DNA of 64,000 nt. Source: Vreelandella nigrificans (GTDB lineage: Bacteria; Pseudomonadota; Gammaproteobacteria; Pseudomonadales; Halomonadaceae). The stretch covers positions 62,001 to 126,000 of the forward strand of contig NZ_NWUX01000012.1 in the NCBI RefSeq assembly GCF_002374315.1. Reading direction: 5' to 3'. Below the pieces are notes generated by a model. That model had not been told where the DNA came from and made no database searches. It saw nothing but the letters and a program-made list of their open reading frames with translations. A program made the translations under genes and the position numbers. Shown in pieces: positions 17,709 through 27,970 of this stretch. Numbering within the stretch: position 1 is the first letter of the stretch; each line of letters begins with the position of its first letter.

Positions 17709-17742
17709 AAAACCCCGTTGCCTTGGCAACGGGGTTTTTTAT
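17709..17742. terminator. Bidirectional terminator between fbpA and polA
   Basis: AACCCCGTTGCC (17711-17722) pairs with GGCAACGGGGTT (17725-17736), with As on the left and Ts on the right. Confidence 0.88.
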
Positions 17743-17766
17743 TAAGTAGGCGATGCATGGCAGCGC

Positions 17767-20556
17767 TTAGTGGGCTTCATCCCAGTTTGCGCCGCTCTGG
17801 GCTTCGACAGTCAAGGGTACTTTTAGCGTTGCGGCAGCCTGCATGCGTGTTTGTACTTGCTCAATAAAGGCTTCTACTTGAGTTTCAGCCACTTCAAACA
17901 CCAACTCGTCGTGTACCTGCATGACCATTAACGCGTCAAACTTACCGTCTGCTAGCCAAGCATCCACATCAATCATTGCCTGCTTGATGATATCGGCAGC
18001 GGTACCCTGCATGGGTGCGTTAATCGCGGTGCGCTCAGCACCTTGGCGACGGTTGCGGTTTTGCGAGTGAATCTCTGGTAAGTAGAGACGGCGGCCGAGC
18101 ACGGTTTCCACAAAGCCATCTTCCGCTGCTTGGGTACGAATACGGTCCATATAGCGGGCAACCCCAGGATAGCGGTCAAAGTAACGGTCGATATAGGTTT
18201 GCGCCTGGTTGCGATCAATATGCAGTTGCCGCGATAGCCCCCAGGCGCTCATACCATAAATCAGGCCAAAATTAATTGCCTTGGCACTGCGTCGCTGATC
18301 GCCAGAGACCTTGTCCAGCGAAGTACCAAACACTTCCGCGGCCGTCGCAGTGTGAATATCACGCCCCTCGGCAAACGCCTCTAACAATCCCTTATCTTCC
18401 GACAGGTGCGCCATAATACGTAGCTCTATTTGTGAGTAATCCGCAGCGACAATGCGGTAACCTGGCCGGGCAATAAACGCTTGGCGTATTTTGCGCCCCT
18501 CTTCCGTACGAATGGGGATGTTCTGAAGGTTAGGGTCTGAGGAAGACAGTCGTCCGGTGGCGGTGACCGCTTGGTGGTAACTGGTGTGCACTCGACCAGT
18601 GGCTTTATTGAGCAAGCGCGGCAGCTTATCAGTGTAAGTGGACTTCAGCTTGGCAAGCCCTCGGTGCTGCATAATAACTTTGGGCAACGGGTAATCCAGC
18701 GCCAGCTCTTCCAGCACGGCTTCTGCCGTGGAGGGGGCGCCCTTCGGCGTTTTCTTGATGACTGGGATCTTCTGTTCATCAAAGAGGATTTGGCCCAGCT
18801 GCTTGGGCGAACCTAAATTAAACTCGCGGCCTGCCAGCTCGAATGCTTCGCTTTCAAGCTCACGAATACGGCTTTCAAGTTGCTGGCTTTGTACGTGGAG
18901 ACGCTCGGCATCCAGCGCCACACCATTGCGCTCAATACGCGACAACACGTTGACTAAAGGTAGCTCAAGGTTATCCAGCACGTCGGCCAAACGCCCTTCC
19001 CGCTCCACCTGAGGCCGCAGAGTTTCTTGAAGCCGCAGCGTAATATCCACATCTTCACAGGCATAAGGGGCTGCCTGCTCCAGGGCAATCTGATTAAACG
19101 TCAGTTGCTTGGCACCTTTGCCAGCGATCTCTTCAAACGAGATGGTTTTTTCGCCAAGGTACTTCAGCGCCAACGAATCCATATCGTGGCGCGTGGCAGT
19201 GGAGTTGAGCACATAGGAGGCTAGCATAGTGTCAGCCAATGGCCCTACAACGGCGATATCGTAGTTAGCCAGCACGGAAATATCGTACTTCAGATTCTGA
19301 CCAACTTTGGTTTTTGCCGGGTCTTCCAGTAGCGGTTTAAGTGCCGCCAGTACCGCCTTACGGTCAAGCTGCGCGGGTGCATCCAGATAGTCATGGGCCA
19401 GTGGAATATAGGCCGCCTCGCCCACTTCCAGCGCCAAACCAATGCCGACAATTTCGGCATCCATATAGTTAAGGCTGGTGGTTTCCAGATCAAAACAGAA
19501 ACGCTCGGCGCTTTGCAACCGCTCTAGCCAACGCTCGAAGTCTGCCTGCTCCAGGATGATGTGATCTTCACGGGTATTTTCTTGGGAAGGGTTGCTCGCT
19601 CCCTTCAGCTCGCTATCCACTTCATCGGCGCTAGCAGGCGCAGGGTCGCCGCCTTTAACATCATCTACGCCCTGGTCCTTTCCCTCCAGCAGCTCACCTA
19701 GCCACTGGCGGAACTCCATCTCTTTATAGAGCTCGACCAGCGCTTCCCTGTCGGGGTGGGCAATATCCAGGTCATCTAACCCTACGGGTAGCTCACAGTC
19801 TGTTTTTATGGTGGCTAGCTGGTAGGAAAGGAACGCCTGATCGCGATGCTCCTCAAGCTTTTTGGGCAGGGTTTTGGCACCTCGAAAGCTGAGCGTTTTC
19901 ACCCTTTCCAGGTCGCCATAAATGGTTTCCAACCCGCCTCCCATACCTTGTAGCAGGCCGATGGCAGTCTTTTCGCCCACGCCGGGCACGCCGGGGATGT
20001 TATCGACCTTGTCACCCATCAAAGCAAGGAAGTCGATAATCAACTCAGGCGGCAAGCCAAATTTTTCTTCCACACCCGCCACATCCAACGTTTCCTCTTT
20101 CATCGTATTCACAAGCGTAATATGGCTATTCACCAGCTGCGCCATATCTTTGTCGCCCGTCGAAATAACCGCGTCACGCCCAGCCTGAGTGGCGTGGTGG
20201 GCCAAGGTGCCAATGACATCGTCAGCTTCTACGCCTTCAACACACAGCAGTGGTAGGCCCAGCGCCTTTACACAAGCGTGCAGCGGCTTAATTTGGCTGC
20301 GTAGGTCATCGGGCATCGGGGGGCGGTGCGCTTTGTACTCGCGGTACATCTCATCGCGAAAAGTTTTACCCGGTGCATCAAAGACCACTGCCATGGGGCT
20401 TTCGGGATAATCTTTTATTAGCCGCTTGAGCATATTCAATACCCCTTTCACAGCCCCAGTCGGCTGGCCATTAGAGGTGGTTAGCGGCGGCAGCGCATGA
20501 AATGCGCGATACAGGTAGGAAGAGCCATCGACAAGCACGATTGGGGCACGGGCCAT
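17767..20556 (-). CDS. polA: DNA polymerase I
   Basis: 929 residues from the ATG at 20556, which follows GGAAT; a TTG two codons earlier is less likely. The 5'-3' exonuclease domain opens with [13 protein letters not shown]. The proofreading exonuclease is marked by CFDLETTSL (about 345). In the polymerase domain, motif A is [13 protein letters not shown], motif [15 protein letters not shown] and motif [12 protein letters not shown] near the end. Full length and all key acidic residues are present. It fills gaps in repair and removes Okazaki primers. Confidence 0.96.
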   Translation of the reverse strand: MARAPIVLVDGSSYLYRAFHALPPLTTSNGQPTGAVKGVLNMLKRLIKDYPESPMAVVFDAPGKTFRDEMYREYKAHRPPMPDDLRSQIKPLHACVKALGLPLLCVEGVEADDVIGTLAHHATQAGRDAVISTGDKDMAQLVNSHITLVNTMKEETLDVAGVEEKFGLPPELIIDFLALMGDKVDNIPGVPGVGEKTAIGLLQGMGGGLETIYGDLERVKTLSFRGAKTLPKKLEEHRDQAFLSYQLATIKTDCELPVGLDDLDIAHPDREALVELYKEMEFRQWLGELLEGKDQGVDDVKGGDPAPASADEVDSELKGASNPSQENTREDHIILEQADFERWLERLQSAERFCFDLETTSLNYMDAEIVGIGLALEVGEAAYIPLAHDYLDAPAQLDRKAVLAALKPLLEDPAKTKVGQNLKYDISVLANYDIAVVGPLADTMLASYVLNSTATRHDMDSLALKYLGEKTISFEEIAGKGAKQLTFNQIALEQAAPYACEDVDITLRLQETLRPQVEREGRLADVLDNLELPLVNVLSRIERNGVALDAERLHVQSQQLESRIRELESEAFELAGREFNLGSPKQLGQILFDEQKIPVIKKTPKGAPSTAEAVLEELALDYPLPKVIMQHRGLAKLKSTYTDKLPRLLNKATGRVHTSYHQAVTATGRLSSSDPNLQNIPIRTEEGRKIRQAFIARPGYRIVAADYSQIELRIMAHLSEDKGLLEAFAEGRDIHTATAAEVFGTSLDKVSGDQRRSAKAINFGLIYGMSAWGLSRQLHIDRNQAQTYIDRYFDRYPGVARYMDRIRTQAAEDGFVETVLGRRLYLPEIHSQNRNRRQGAERTAINAPMQGTAADIIKQAMIDVDAWLADGKFDALMVMQVHDELVFEVAETQVEAFIEQVQTRMQAAATLKVPLTVEAQSGANWDEAH

Positions 20557-20730
20557 AACCAAATTCCATTGTTAGCAAAACAGATAAACGTCTACTGGTT
20601 ATGATACGCGTTCAAAGCGGTCACTGCAGAAACTACCGTAATCAATAACGACTTTCAAAGCGTAACAACGCTGCCAACTGACGCAGCAAGCCGCTACAAT
20701 AATGGGCTTAGCAACCTGGGCGAGACTCTC

Positions 20731-21687
20731 ATGGCTGTATTCACCCCGCTTAGCGACGCACAGGTCGCCGCGTTTTTGGAAAAGTTTGATGTAGGTAGCT
20801 TCGTTTCACTTCAGGGTGTGGCGGGCGGCACGGAAAATTCGACATTTTTTGTTACTACCGACCGCCGCGAGCTGGTACTAACCCTGTTTGAGCAGGGCGA
20901 ACATGCTGAGCTACCGTTTTTTGTCGATTTATTAGATTATCTGGATGAGCACCGCCTCCCGGTGCCCGGCACCATACATGACCGAGAAGGCATCGCGCTG
21001 CACAGTTTGGCAGGTAAACCCGCCCTGCTGTTCCCGCGCCTGCCAGGACGCCACCCTGAGGCACCTAATGCGACCCAGTGCCGAGTATTGGGTGACACGC
21101 TTGGCCGTCTGCATGTGGTCTCCCAGCGCTTTCAAGGCCACCGCCCCAATCCACGCGATCTGAATTGGCTGCGAGCAGTCCACCATAAAGTACTTACCTA
21201 CCTAAGCCCGGAAGACCAGGCGCTGATGAAGGATGAGGTTGATGACTTTGAAAGTGCCTTCAACCAGTATGGTGAGTTGCCCCAGGGCGCGCTGCACGGC
21301 GATTTGTTCCGTGACAACACGCTGTATGACGGTAACCAATTGGGCGGCATTATCGACTTTTACAACGGTTGCACTGGGGATTTGTTGTTTGACCTAGCCA
21401 TTGTGATTAACGACTGGGCTTCCAATGAAGATGGTTCGTTAAATGCGCAGCGCCATGACGCTATCCTCAGCGCTTACCAAGCCCGCAGGCCGCTAACCGC
21501 TGCTGAGCGAGCTCTATGGCCAACGATGCTACGCATGACAGCACTGCGCTACTGGCTGTCGCGCTTGCTAGTGGTCTACGTGGACCCTCCAGCTCACGAC
21601 TTAACACCTCATGACCCTGAGCGTTTCCGAACCATTTTAAAAGCACGCATCTTATTTGGTGCGCTACCGCTTCCAGAGGCTTCTTAA
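20731..21687 (+). CDS. thrB: Homoserine kinase (choline-kinase-like type)
   Basis: 318 residues. The aminoglycoside/choline kinase fold is shown by GGTENSTFFV (nucleotide loop), the catalytic GALHGDLFRDNTLYDG (about 187) and the metal-binding GIIDFYNG. This is the ThrB form of pseudomonads and their relatives, which phosphorylates homoserine for threonine synthesis; it commonly sits beside polA there. The stop overlaps the speA start by one base (TAATG), so the two are cotranslated. Confidence 0.88.
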   Translation: MAVFTPLSDAQVAAFLEKFDVGSFVSLQGVAGGTENSTFFVTTDRRELVLTLFEQGEHAELPFFVDLLDYLDEHRLPVPGTIHDREGIALHSLAGKPALLFPRLPGRHPEAPNATQCRVLGDTLGRLHVVSQRFQGHRPNPRDLNWLRAVHHKVLTYLSPEDQALMKDEVDDFESAFNQYGELPQGALHGDLFRDNTLYDGNQLGGIIDFYNGCTGDLLFDLAIVINDWASNEDGSLNAQRHDAILSAYQARRPLTAAERALWPTMLRMTALRYWLSRLLVVYVDPPAHDLTPHDPERFRTILKARILFGALPLPEAS

Positions 21688-23603
21688 TGAGCGAAACGGT
21701 ATTTGGCAGCCCTGCGCTTCGCGCACGCCGCACATGGAATATTGATCAATGGGGCAGCGGCTACTTTGATGTAGACGATCTCGGTCAAGCACTAGTTCGC
21801 CCACTTGGCAACGATGCCGAAGGGCCTGCGTTACCCATTAGTGGCCTAGTGCGCCAGCTCCAGCAGGCAGGGCTACGCTTGCCAGTGCTGGTACGTTTTA
21901 GTGATATTCTCCACGACCGCGTGGAGCAGCTTTGTGGTGCTTTTGATAACGCCATGCAGGATGCGGAATACCAGGGTGGCTACACCGCGGTATATCCCAT
22001 TAAGGTCAACCAACAGCGCCGTGTGGTTGAGGAGATCCTAGCTACTGCCGAGCGTGGCAATGGCCGCGTAGGGCTGGAAGCGGGCAGTAAGCCGGAGCTT
22101 CTGGCAGTACTCGCCCTATCAGACGGCGGCTCGTCGCTCATTGTGTGCAACGGCTATAAAGACCGCGAGTATGTGCGTCTTGCCCTGCTAGGGGAAAAGC
22201 TCGGCCATAAGGTCTATTTAGTGGTCGAAAAGCTCTCCGAGCTGCAGCTAATTCTAGAAGAAGCCCGCGAACTGGAGGTTACCCCGCGCATTGGTCTGCG
22301 AGCGCGGCTTGCCTCAGTAGGTAAAGGCAAATGGCAAAACACTGGTGGCGAAAAATCTAAATTTGGGCTGACTGCAAGCCAAATTCTTGAGGTAGTGGAA
22401 ACGCTACGTACCCAGGATGCACTAGCAAGCCTGCAGTTGGTGCACTTCCACCTGGGTTCGCAAATTGCCAATATCCGCGATATTCAGCGTGGCCTGCGTG
22501 AGTGTGCTCGTTTTTACCAAAACCTGATTACCCTCGGCGCCCCCATTGATACTGTCGATGTTGGCGGTGGCTTGGGGATTGATTACGAGGGCACCCGCTC
22601 ACGCAGCTACTGCTCAGCCAATTACTCCATGCGTGAATATGCCCGTAATGTAGTGAGCGCTTTTGCCCAGCTCTGCCAAGAAGCTAACCTACCCCAGCCG
22701 CACTTGATCAGTGAATCTGGCCGAGCCCTAACAGCACACCATGCAGTGCTGGTAACCAACGTCATCGGCGAAGAGCGTATCGATGATACGCCCCCCGAGC
22801 GCATGCCCCAGGGCGACCCTCAAGTAGAAGTGCTGTGGCGTGTATTTGAGCAGTTGGCCGAGACCCAAGAGCCACGGGTACTGGTGGAAGCATGGCACGA
22901 CTTGCTGCAGGCCGTTAGCGAGCTGCAGGATCGCTTTGTATTAGGGCTAAGCGATATCAACGCACGTGCTGTAGGCGAGCGGCTATATATGGCAGCCTGC
23001 GCCAGGCTACGCAGCCAGCTTGATACCCGCAACCGAGCCCATCGTGAAATCATGGATGAGTTAGCAGAGAAGCTTGCCGACAAATTGTTTGTTAACTTCT
23101 CGCTCTTCCAGTCAGTACCTGACGTTTGGGGGATTGAGCAAATTTTCCCGGTACTGCCACTAAGTGGACTAGACCAAGCGCCTACTCGACGTGCAGTTAT
23201 CCAGGACATTACCTGCGATTCCGATGGCCGCATCGATAGCTACGTAGATGGCCAAGGCGTGGAAAGCACGCTGCCGCTGCCAGAGTGGAAAAGCGAGAAT
23301 GAGCGCTGGATAGGCTTTTTCCTGGTAGGCGCCTACCAGGAGATTCTCGGCGATCTACATAACCTGTTCGGCGATACCGACTCGGTTGATGCCGCACTGG
23401 ATGCCGATGGGAACTGGGTTATCTCTAACCAACAGGCTGGCGACTCGGTTGCCGACGTACTGGCGTACGTCAACTTTGACGCCAAGGTGCTTAAACGCAA
23501 GCTCTCCGCACAACTTGCAGCAAGCGGCTTTTCTGCAGATGAACAGGCTCGCTTTGCAGCAAGCTTAAGCGAAGGCCTTGAAGGCTACACCTATCTTGAA
23601 TAA
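21687..23603 (+). CDS. speA: Biosynthetic arginine decarboxylase
   Basis: 638 residues, standard for SpeA. PLP binding Lys in VYPIKVNQQ (about 107), then GLEAGSKPEL, HFHLGSQIANIRDI, DVGGGLGIDYEG for the phosphate, and SESGRALTAHHA; the fold type III barrel is complete with the C-terminal beta domain. It turns arginine into agmatine, the first step of putrescine and spermidine synthesis. It is translationally coupled to thrB and followed by a strong terminator. The last 13 coding bases and stop are duplicated once downstream. Confidence 0.94.
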   Translation: MSETVFGSPALRARRTWNIDQWGSGYFDVDDLGQALVRPLGNDAEGPALPISGLVRQLQQAGLRLPVLVRFSDILHDRVEQLCGAFDNAMQDAEYQGGYTAVYPIKVNQQRRVVEEILATAERGNGRVGLEAGSKPELLAVLALSDGGSSLIVCNGYKDREYVRLALLGEKLGHKVYLVVEKLSELQLILEEARELEVTPRIGLRARLASVGKGKWQNTGGEKSKFGLTASQILEVVETLRTQDALASLQLVHFHLGSQIANIRDIQRGLRECARFYQNLITLGAPIDTVDVGGGLGIDYEGTRSRSYCSANYSMREYARNVVSAFAQLCQEANLPQPHLISESGRALTAHHAVLVTNVIGEERIDDTPPERMPQGDPQVEVLWRVFEQLAETQEPRVLVEAWHDLLQAVSELQDRFVLGLSDINARAVGERLYMAACARLRSQLDTRNRAHREIMDELAEKLADKLFVNFSLFQSVPDVWGIEQIFPVLPLSGLDQAPTRRAVIQDITCDSDGRIDSYVDGQGVESTLPLPEWKSENERWIGFFLVGAYQEILGDLHNLFGDTDSVDAALDADGNWVISNQQAGDSVADVLAYVNFDAKVLKRKLSAQLAASGFSADEQARFAASLSEGLEGYTYLE

Positions 23604-23620
23604 CCCTATCTTGAATAACC
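23591..23620 (+). repeat. Perfect 15-bp tandem duplication spanning the speA stop codon
   Basis: CTATCTTGAATAACC occurs at 23591-23605 and again at 23606-23620. The first copy includes the TAA stop, the second is untranslated. A simple slippage duplication. Confidence 0.9.
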
Positions 23621-23720
23621 CGGCTTGAAGAGCGCTGGTTTGAACAACTTTGGCTGGAATCGCCTTGGTTTATATGGATAGTTAGCGCTCAAATTTTTAT
23701 AGTTGGGATGCCCTATACTA

Positions 23721-23755
23721 AAAACGCCACCCGTGGTTAACGGGTGGCGTTTTTA
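23721..23755. terminator. Bidirectional terminator after speA
   Basis: ACGCCACCCGT pairs with ACGGGTGGCGT, flanked by four As on the left and five Ts on the right. It serves speA and the convergent hydrolase gene. Confidence 0.88.
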
Positions 23756-23850
23756 TTGAGCTTAATGATAGCCCAGTGCTTGTGGCCTGCTATCTGCTCA
23801 ACCATCTAGTCGACTTTTAATCACTTAGCTATCTATTATTCGACAAACCA

Positions 23851-24516
23851 TTACTCAACGACGCTAGTCTCGATTTCCAATCCACCAGTCAGCGTTAAAC
23901 GCAGCTTGGCGCCACGCGGCAGCACGCCAACACCAGCAGGTGTGCCGGTGAGAATAATGTCACCTGGCTCCAAGGTGAAGTGGCGGCTCATTTCAGCTAC
24001 CAGTGTCGGGATAGCAAAAATCATGTCGGCACCTTCACCGTGCTGACGCTCTTCACCGTCAAGCTCAAGCGTAAAACTCAGTGCATTCCAGTTAGGTACA
24101 CGGCTTAGCGGCAGAAACGGCGAGAGAGGACAAGCGCCATCAAATGCTTTAGCGATTTCCCAAGGGTGTCCCTTCTCTTTTAACTGCGTTTGCACATCGC
24201 GCAGTGTGAGATCCATTGCTAGGCCAATACCGGTGATTGCCCGCTCTGCTTCATCTTGCGTCGCATGCGTAAGCGTTTCACCAACCAAAAGAGCCAACTC
24301 AACTTCGTAATGGATATCGCCTCTGGAAAAAGGCGGGTCCAACGGCTTGGTTAAATCGACAACACTCGTCGCTGGTTTAATAAATAGCAGTGGCTCACTA
24401 GGAACAGGGTTATCCAACTCTTTGGCATGATCGGCATAGTTGCGGCCGACGCATACAACCTTGCCCAACGCGTGGGGGAACTCCTGACCGTCGGTAAATT
24501 GTGGAACAAAACGCAT
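23851..24516 (-). CDS. Fumarylacetoacetate hydrolase family protein
   Basis: 221 residues from the ATG at 24516, nine bases after AGGAGA; an upstream in-frame ATG at 24537 is rejected. Family motifs: VGRNYADHAKE at the N-terminus, PLLFIKPATS, HYEVELALLVG with the metal-binding acids, MDLTLRDVQ, KGHPWEIAKAFD and ILTGTPAGVGVL. Short members of this family act as acylpyruvases, oxaloacetate decarboxylases or oxaloacetate tautomerases. The exact substrate cannot be told from sequence. No operon partner. Confidence 0.85.
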   Translation of the reverse strand: MRFVPQFTDGQEFPHALGKVVCVGRNYADHAKELDNPVPSEPLLFIKPATSVVDLTKPLDPPFSRGDIHYEVELALLVGETLTHATQDEAERAITGIGLAMDLTLRDVQTQLKEKGHPWEIAKAFDGACPLSPFLPLSRVPNWNALSFTLELDGEERQHGEGADMIFAIPTLVAEMSRHFTLEPGDIILTGTPAGVGVLPRGAKLRLTLTGGLEIETSVVE

Positions 24517-24638
24517 GGTGGATAATCTCCTTCTCATTATGCGTGCCGCATTCGCAACGACAGGCGCATTAGTCTACCCCACCTATACGTATGTTCCACA
24601 ACCTAACGCAGGCTTTTTCCTCCTATACAGCCGCTCAG

Positions 24639-25607
24639 CTAACAGCTTTCCGGCCCGTGGGCTAGAAATTCTGGCCGTTGCTTAGGCGCAGCAAACGGTT
24701 GAACGCAGTGATTATCGGGACGATTAAACACGAAAAACACATTACTTCGCGGGTCCGGTGACAGGTTAGCGTTTGACGCATGCAGCGTGTTGCAATCAAA
24801 TAGCAACAGGCCACCAGCCCTACCCTTCGGCGCTTCAATGCCCTGCTTAGCGACTAGCTTCGTTAATGCCTCACGGCTTGGCACACCTATCTCCTGCGCT
24901 TTCAATGAGCTTTTATGGTTATCCTCCGGCGTTTCCCCCAGGCAAGGCACAAACTGCATGTGCGAACCGGGGATCAACATCAGCGGGCCGTTAAATTCAT
25001 GGTTATCAGTGAGAATTAGCGATGCGCTTACCGCGTGCATATTCGGCATGCCATCTTCTGCGTGCCACGTTTCAAAGTCCGAGTGCCAGTTAAAGCCTTT
25101 ACCGGCAAACCCTGGCTTGTAATTTATCCGCGACTGGTGCACATAGGGGTCATCGCCAATAATTTGACGGGCAGCCCCTGCTACGCGTTCATCGCGAGCA
25201 AGCTTACCCAGACGCTCAGAAAGCAAATGTACTGCAAACAGCGAGCGAATTTCGTGGCTCTCTGGCTCGGTAATGCTGAAGTCCTTGTCACGATACTCAT
25301 CGTTGTTCATTAACGCCTTCATTTCCTGGCGCAATGACTTCAGCTCGGCACCACTAATAAGCTCAGGGATAAATAAAAAGCCCTGTCGCTCAAACTCATC
25401 TAATTGAGCCTGGGTCAATGGACCAGCTAAATGACGCCCCTTTACCACCTTATCGCGACGTGGTTGGGTAAGAGACGCAGGAGCGCTGGATAAGCGCGTA
25501 GGGTAAATATCCTCTACGCGCTCACTTTGAGCTGATGGCACATCGGCCATTTCACTGTACTGTTTGTAAGCAGTCACGGGCTTAAAAGGTATATTGCTGA
25601 CTGTCAT
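24639..25607 (-). CDS. ectD: Ectoine hydroxylase
   Basis: 322 residues, in the PhyH family of Fe(II)/2-oxoglutarate oxygenases. Iron ligands are seen in FNWHSDFETWH (His-x-Asp) and in CNTLHASNANLSPDPRSN, whose His is the distal ligand and Arg binds 2-oxoglutarate; the EctD signature around NWHSDFETWHAEDG is nearly exact. It converts ectoine to 5-hydroxyectoine for osmotic and heat protection. It stands apart from ectABC, as known for Halomonas elongata. AAGGAG lies nine bases before the ATG. Confidence 0.93.
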   Translation of the reverse strand: MTVSNIPFKPVTAYKQYSEMADVPSAQSERVEDIYPTRLSSAPASLTQPRRDKVVKGRHLAGPLTQAQLDEFERQGFLFIPELISGAELKSLRQEMKALMNNDEYRDKDFSITEPESHEIRSLFAVHLLSERLGKLARDERVAGAARQIIGDDPYVHQSRINYKPGFAGKGFNWHSDFETWHAEDGMPNMHAVSASLILTDNHEFNGPLMLIPGSHMQFVPCLGETPEDNHKSSLKAQEIGVPSREALTKLVAKQGIEAPKGRAGGLLLFDCNTLHASNANLSPDPRSNVFFVFNRPDNHCVQPFAAPKQRPEFLAHGPESC

Positions 25608-25663
25608 CTAATCCACTCCTTGTATGATTAGGTTTCAGGTCAAAGGCATGGAAACGTAACCCT

Positions 25664-25711
25664 TGTACAGGCGAAATCACCATGCAGTAGAAAAGGTAGA
25701 CAACCTGTACA
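25664..25711. promoter_or_regulatory. Inverted TGTACAGG pair in the ectD upstream region
   Basis: TGTACAGG (25664-25671) and CCTGTACA (25704-25711) face each other 40 bases apart, centre to centre, in the divergent promoter region between ectD and the META lipoprotein gene. Each contains the palindrome TGTACA. Candidate binding sites for a regulator of one or both genes. Confidence 0.4.
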
Positions 25712-25800
25712 GCCCTGCAAGTAAGAACCAATGACATCATAACGTGTGTTATCACAAAAAGTTTCTACTACTCTAGTTAACAAAAATAGGGAATAACACT

Positions 25801-26253
25801 ATGGCCTCCAAATGGCTGAAAACTGGGTTGATAAGCTTGTCGATATTAGTCGCAGGCTGCCACTCCTACTCGGTAGAGCACACACCCGCTCTCCCAGATG
25901 AGCCCCTCATCAATACGTATTGGAAGCTAGTAACCCTCGATGGCAGTCCCGTTACCACAGCAGAGAATTTTCGTGAAGCACACATGGTGCTACATACGGA
26001 TAATGCACGCCTAGCAGGATCAACCGGATGCAATTCGTTTACCGGCCGATACCAAGCAGAAGGCAAGCATCTAACCTTTGGGCAAGTGGCCACGACAAAA
26101 ATGGCCTGCGCCACCACACAAATGAGAACTGAGCAGGCGATGCTTAGCACCTTTAAGCAGGTAGCTAAATGGCGAATCAAGGGCAGCACCCTGCTCCTTG
26201 AAGATACCAATGGCAACCCACTCGCTGAACTGGAAGCCGTGCATCTTTATTAA
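25801..26253 (+). CDS. META domain lipoprotein (HslJ-like)
   Basis: 150 residues with signal peptide and lipobox (LVAGC, Cys about 19). The META domain follows: INTYWKLVTLDGSPV, AGSTGCNSFTGRY (about 75) and KMACATTQMRTEQAML. HslJ-type proteins sit in the outer membrane and are linked to heat and novobiocin resistance; their biochemical role is not settled. Divergent from ectD. Confidence 0.85.
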   Translation: MASKWLKTGLISLSILVAGCHSYSVEHTPALPDEPLINTYWKLVTLDGSPVTTAENFREAHMVLHTDNARLAGSTGCNSFTGRYQAEGKHLTFGQVATTKMACATTQMRTEQAMLSTFKQVAKWRIKGSTLLLEDTNGNPLAELEAVHLY

Positions 26254-26432
26254 TTAGCGACGCGCACTCTTATGTGGGCAAGGAAAATTTCCTCCTGAGA
26301 CTTTTGCGAAGAAGCCCCCCAGGGTCGTGCGCGGGTATGGCATGCAAACATATAAGGTACCCAAGCTCTCATCTGGTTCATTCAACAAGCAGTGTTTATA
26401 CTTTCATTCCCAAATTTAAATGAATATCTCTC

Positions 26433-27410
26433 ATGAAAAAAATAGCCGCACTACTGCTCTTAATGACACTGCCTTATCTCGCTTTGGCCAATGAGGATGT
26501 GGAGGGATCTGGCGATCACCCTTTGATCGAGCGCGTAGCAGGGTCCTATATCGGCTGGTTTTCAAGAAGCGATTTTGATCGTGTGATGATTCCTACCGGC
26601 CCTTTTGTTTATCGCCAAGGTTATGAGAGTTCTGAAACGTTAGAAGGTGAGCATCTGCGTATTGTCTACCTGTTTGATGAACCGACCACGACGCTCAGGA
26701 TCATGCGTAGCTATCAGCAAGCGCTGGAAAGGGCTGGCTTTGAGGTACTGTTCAGTGGGCGCAGTGCAGATAATGAGCTGGATAACCGCAGCGGTATCAA
26801 CTTTATGGGGCGGTACAGCGCTGTTGAAAGGATGGGGTTTAAACCTCAGATGAGACTGCCCAGCCAAAGGAGCGTATCCGATGTTGCCTATCTTGCGGTG
26901 CGTTCAGCGGATGGGAATGTACTGGCCTCAGTAGTGATTTTTATGCCCGATCGTCGCGATACACCGGTCGTGTTACTTGATGTCGTGACCGCCACCGAGA
27001 TGGACAGCGAGATGGCGCATGAGCCACTGACGGCAGAGAGGCTGGCGACAGATCTGGGCAGCCAGGGACGCGTAGCCCTGCAGCAGATACACTTTGCCTT
27101 TGACAGTGCAGAGATACTGCCCGAGTCCAGCGAAGCACTAACAGAGGTTGCACAATTACTGCAAACGAATACAGGGCTAAGCCTATTGGTTGTTGGCCAT
27201 ACCGATAGTGACGGCAGTTTTGAATACAACCTGCGTTTGTCTGCCGACCGAGCCCAGGCAGTCAAAGCCTATCTTGAACAACAACACGATATACCAGCCG
27301 ATCGATTAAGGGCGTCAGGCGCAGGCATGATGGCACCTCTGGCTAGCAATCAAAGCGAAGAGGGCCGCAGCCTCAATCGCCGAGTCGAACTGGTAGAGTT
27401 GCCAAACTAA
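26433..27410 (+). CDS. OmpA-like protein with N-terminal DUF4892-type domain
   Basis: 325 residues with a signal peptide ending LALAN (about 20). Residues about 30-190 form a DUF4892-like domain (GWFSRSDFDRVMIPTG; LRIVYLFDEPTT). The C-terminal OmpA domain (about 210-320) shows FAFDSAEILPESSEAL, VVGHTDSDGSFEYNLRLSADRAQAV and NRRVEL, which bind peptidoglycan. It probably links envelope layers. It is the last host gene before the tRNA-Thr site. Confidence 0.82.
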   Translation: MKKIAALLLLMTLPYLALANEDVEGSGDHPLIERVAGSYIGWFSRSDFDRVMIPTGPFVYRQGYESSETLEGEHLRIVYLFDEPTTTLRIMRSYQQALERAGFEVLFSGRSADNELDNRSGINFMGRYSAVERMGFKPQMRLPSQRSVSDVAYLAVRSADGNVLASVVIFMPDRRDTPVVLLDVVTATEMDSEMAHEPLTAERLATDLGSQGRVALQQIHFAFDSAEILPESSEALTEVAQLLQTNTGLSLLVVGHTDSDGSFEYNLRLSADRAQAVKAYLEQQHDIPADRLRASGAGMMAPLASNQSEEGRSLNRRVELVELPN

Positions 27411-27667
27411 ATTTGGCCAATATTTAAGAAAGCGTATCTAGGCAACAATACTTCATCCTGGCACGGGGGGCTCTGTGATAGCCCTCCAACAAGATCACTG
27501 CCAACTACGTAACCGAAGGGTAACTGTGACAGTCCTGTTTGCATCTGCACCAGAGGCATTGAAATATATGCGCTTAGGTTGATGACCGCAAAAAAACGCC
27601 AAATCTACCACCCACGTGTACCTACTTTCGAACCATTCGTACGATTGGTACTTTGTAGACACATACG
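27411..27667. other. Host intergenic stretch before the tRNA-Thr site
   Basis: No gene is supported. A GC-rich dyad (GGGCT/AGCCC) lies near 27465-27485, and an imperfect palindrome centred on TCGTACGA lies near 27640. This is the original downstream flank of the tRNA gene. Confidence 0.4.
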
Positions 27668-27692
27668 AAAAAGCCGCCCTTTCGGACGGCTT
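27668..27692 (-). terminator. Terminator of the original tRNA-Thr gene
   Basis: AAGCCG pairs with CGGCTT around CCCTTTCGGA. On the minus strand it is followed by TTTTTCG. It lies about 40 bases past the tRNA 3' end. Confidence 0.75.
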
Positions 27693-27731
27693 CATCTAAT
27701 TCTCTAACGCTGTGCTTTTAACCACTTTTAG

Positions 27732-27780
27732 TGGTGCCGACACCAGGAGTCGAACCCGGGACCTACTGATTACAAGTCAG
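27732..27780 (-). pseudogene. 3' half of tRNA-Thr(TGT), left attachment site
   Basis: Read on the minus strand, the sequence runs from the anticodon stem (CTGACTTGTAATCAG) through the T arm (GGTTCGACTCC) to GGCACCA. The 5' half that should adjoin it is missing: element DNA begins at 27781. This is the host-derived 3' half left behind when the element entered. Confidence 0.85.
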
Positions 27781-27791
27781 AGTGTCCATAC

Positions 27792-27817
27792 TTTGCTCAC
27801 GTTTGCTAGAGTTTGCT
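27792..27817 (+). repeat. Three TTTGCT repeats at 10-bp spacing beside the left att site
   Basis: TTTGCT begins at 27792, 27802 and 27812, once per DNA helical turn, between the tRNA fragment and the integrase gene. Such phased repeats are typical of integrase or AlpA-type arm binding sites. Confidence 0.6.
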
Positions 27818-27911
27818 ATGATGCGCTAAGGAACTATAAACACGGGCTTTTCTTGTTATGCGGCTACGTTGGCTTTCTCTGACATTCCACCCAATTTGCT
27901 GCATTTCCTAG

Positions 27912-27928
27912 ACCCGGCATATACCCAA
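27912..27928 (+). repeat. Left copy of a 17-bp direct repeat, candidate integrase arm site
   Basis: ACCCGGCATATACCCAA occurs here and again at 40360-40376, just inside each end of the element. Equal sequence and orientation at the two ends suggest arm-type sites for the integrase. Confidence 0.6.
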
Positions 27929-27970
27929 GCGGAAACACTGACCGCAACGCCCTTCCTTGGAGGCCACACC

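Noticed and set aside
27732..27780. Functional tRNA-Thr gene
   Set aside because: Only the part from the anticodon stem to CCA is present; the D arm and 5' acceptor strand are missing at both copies.
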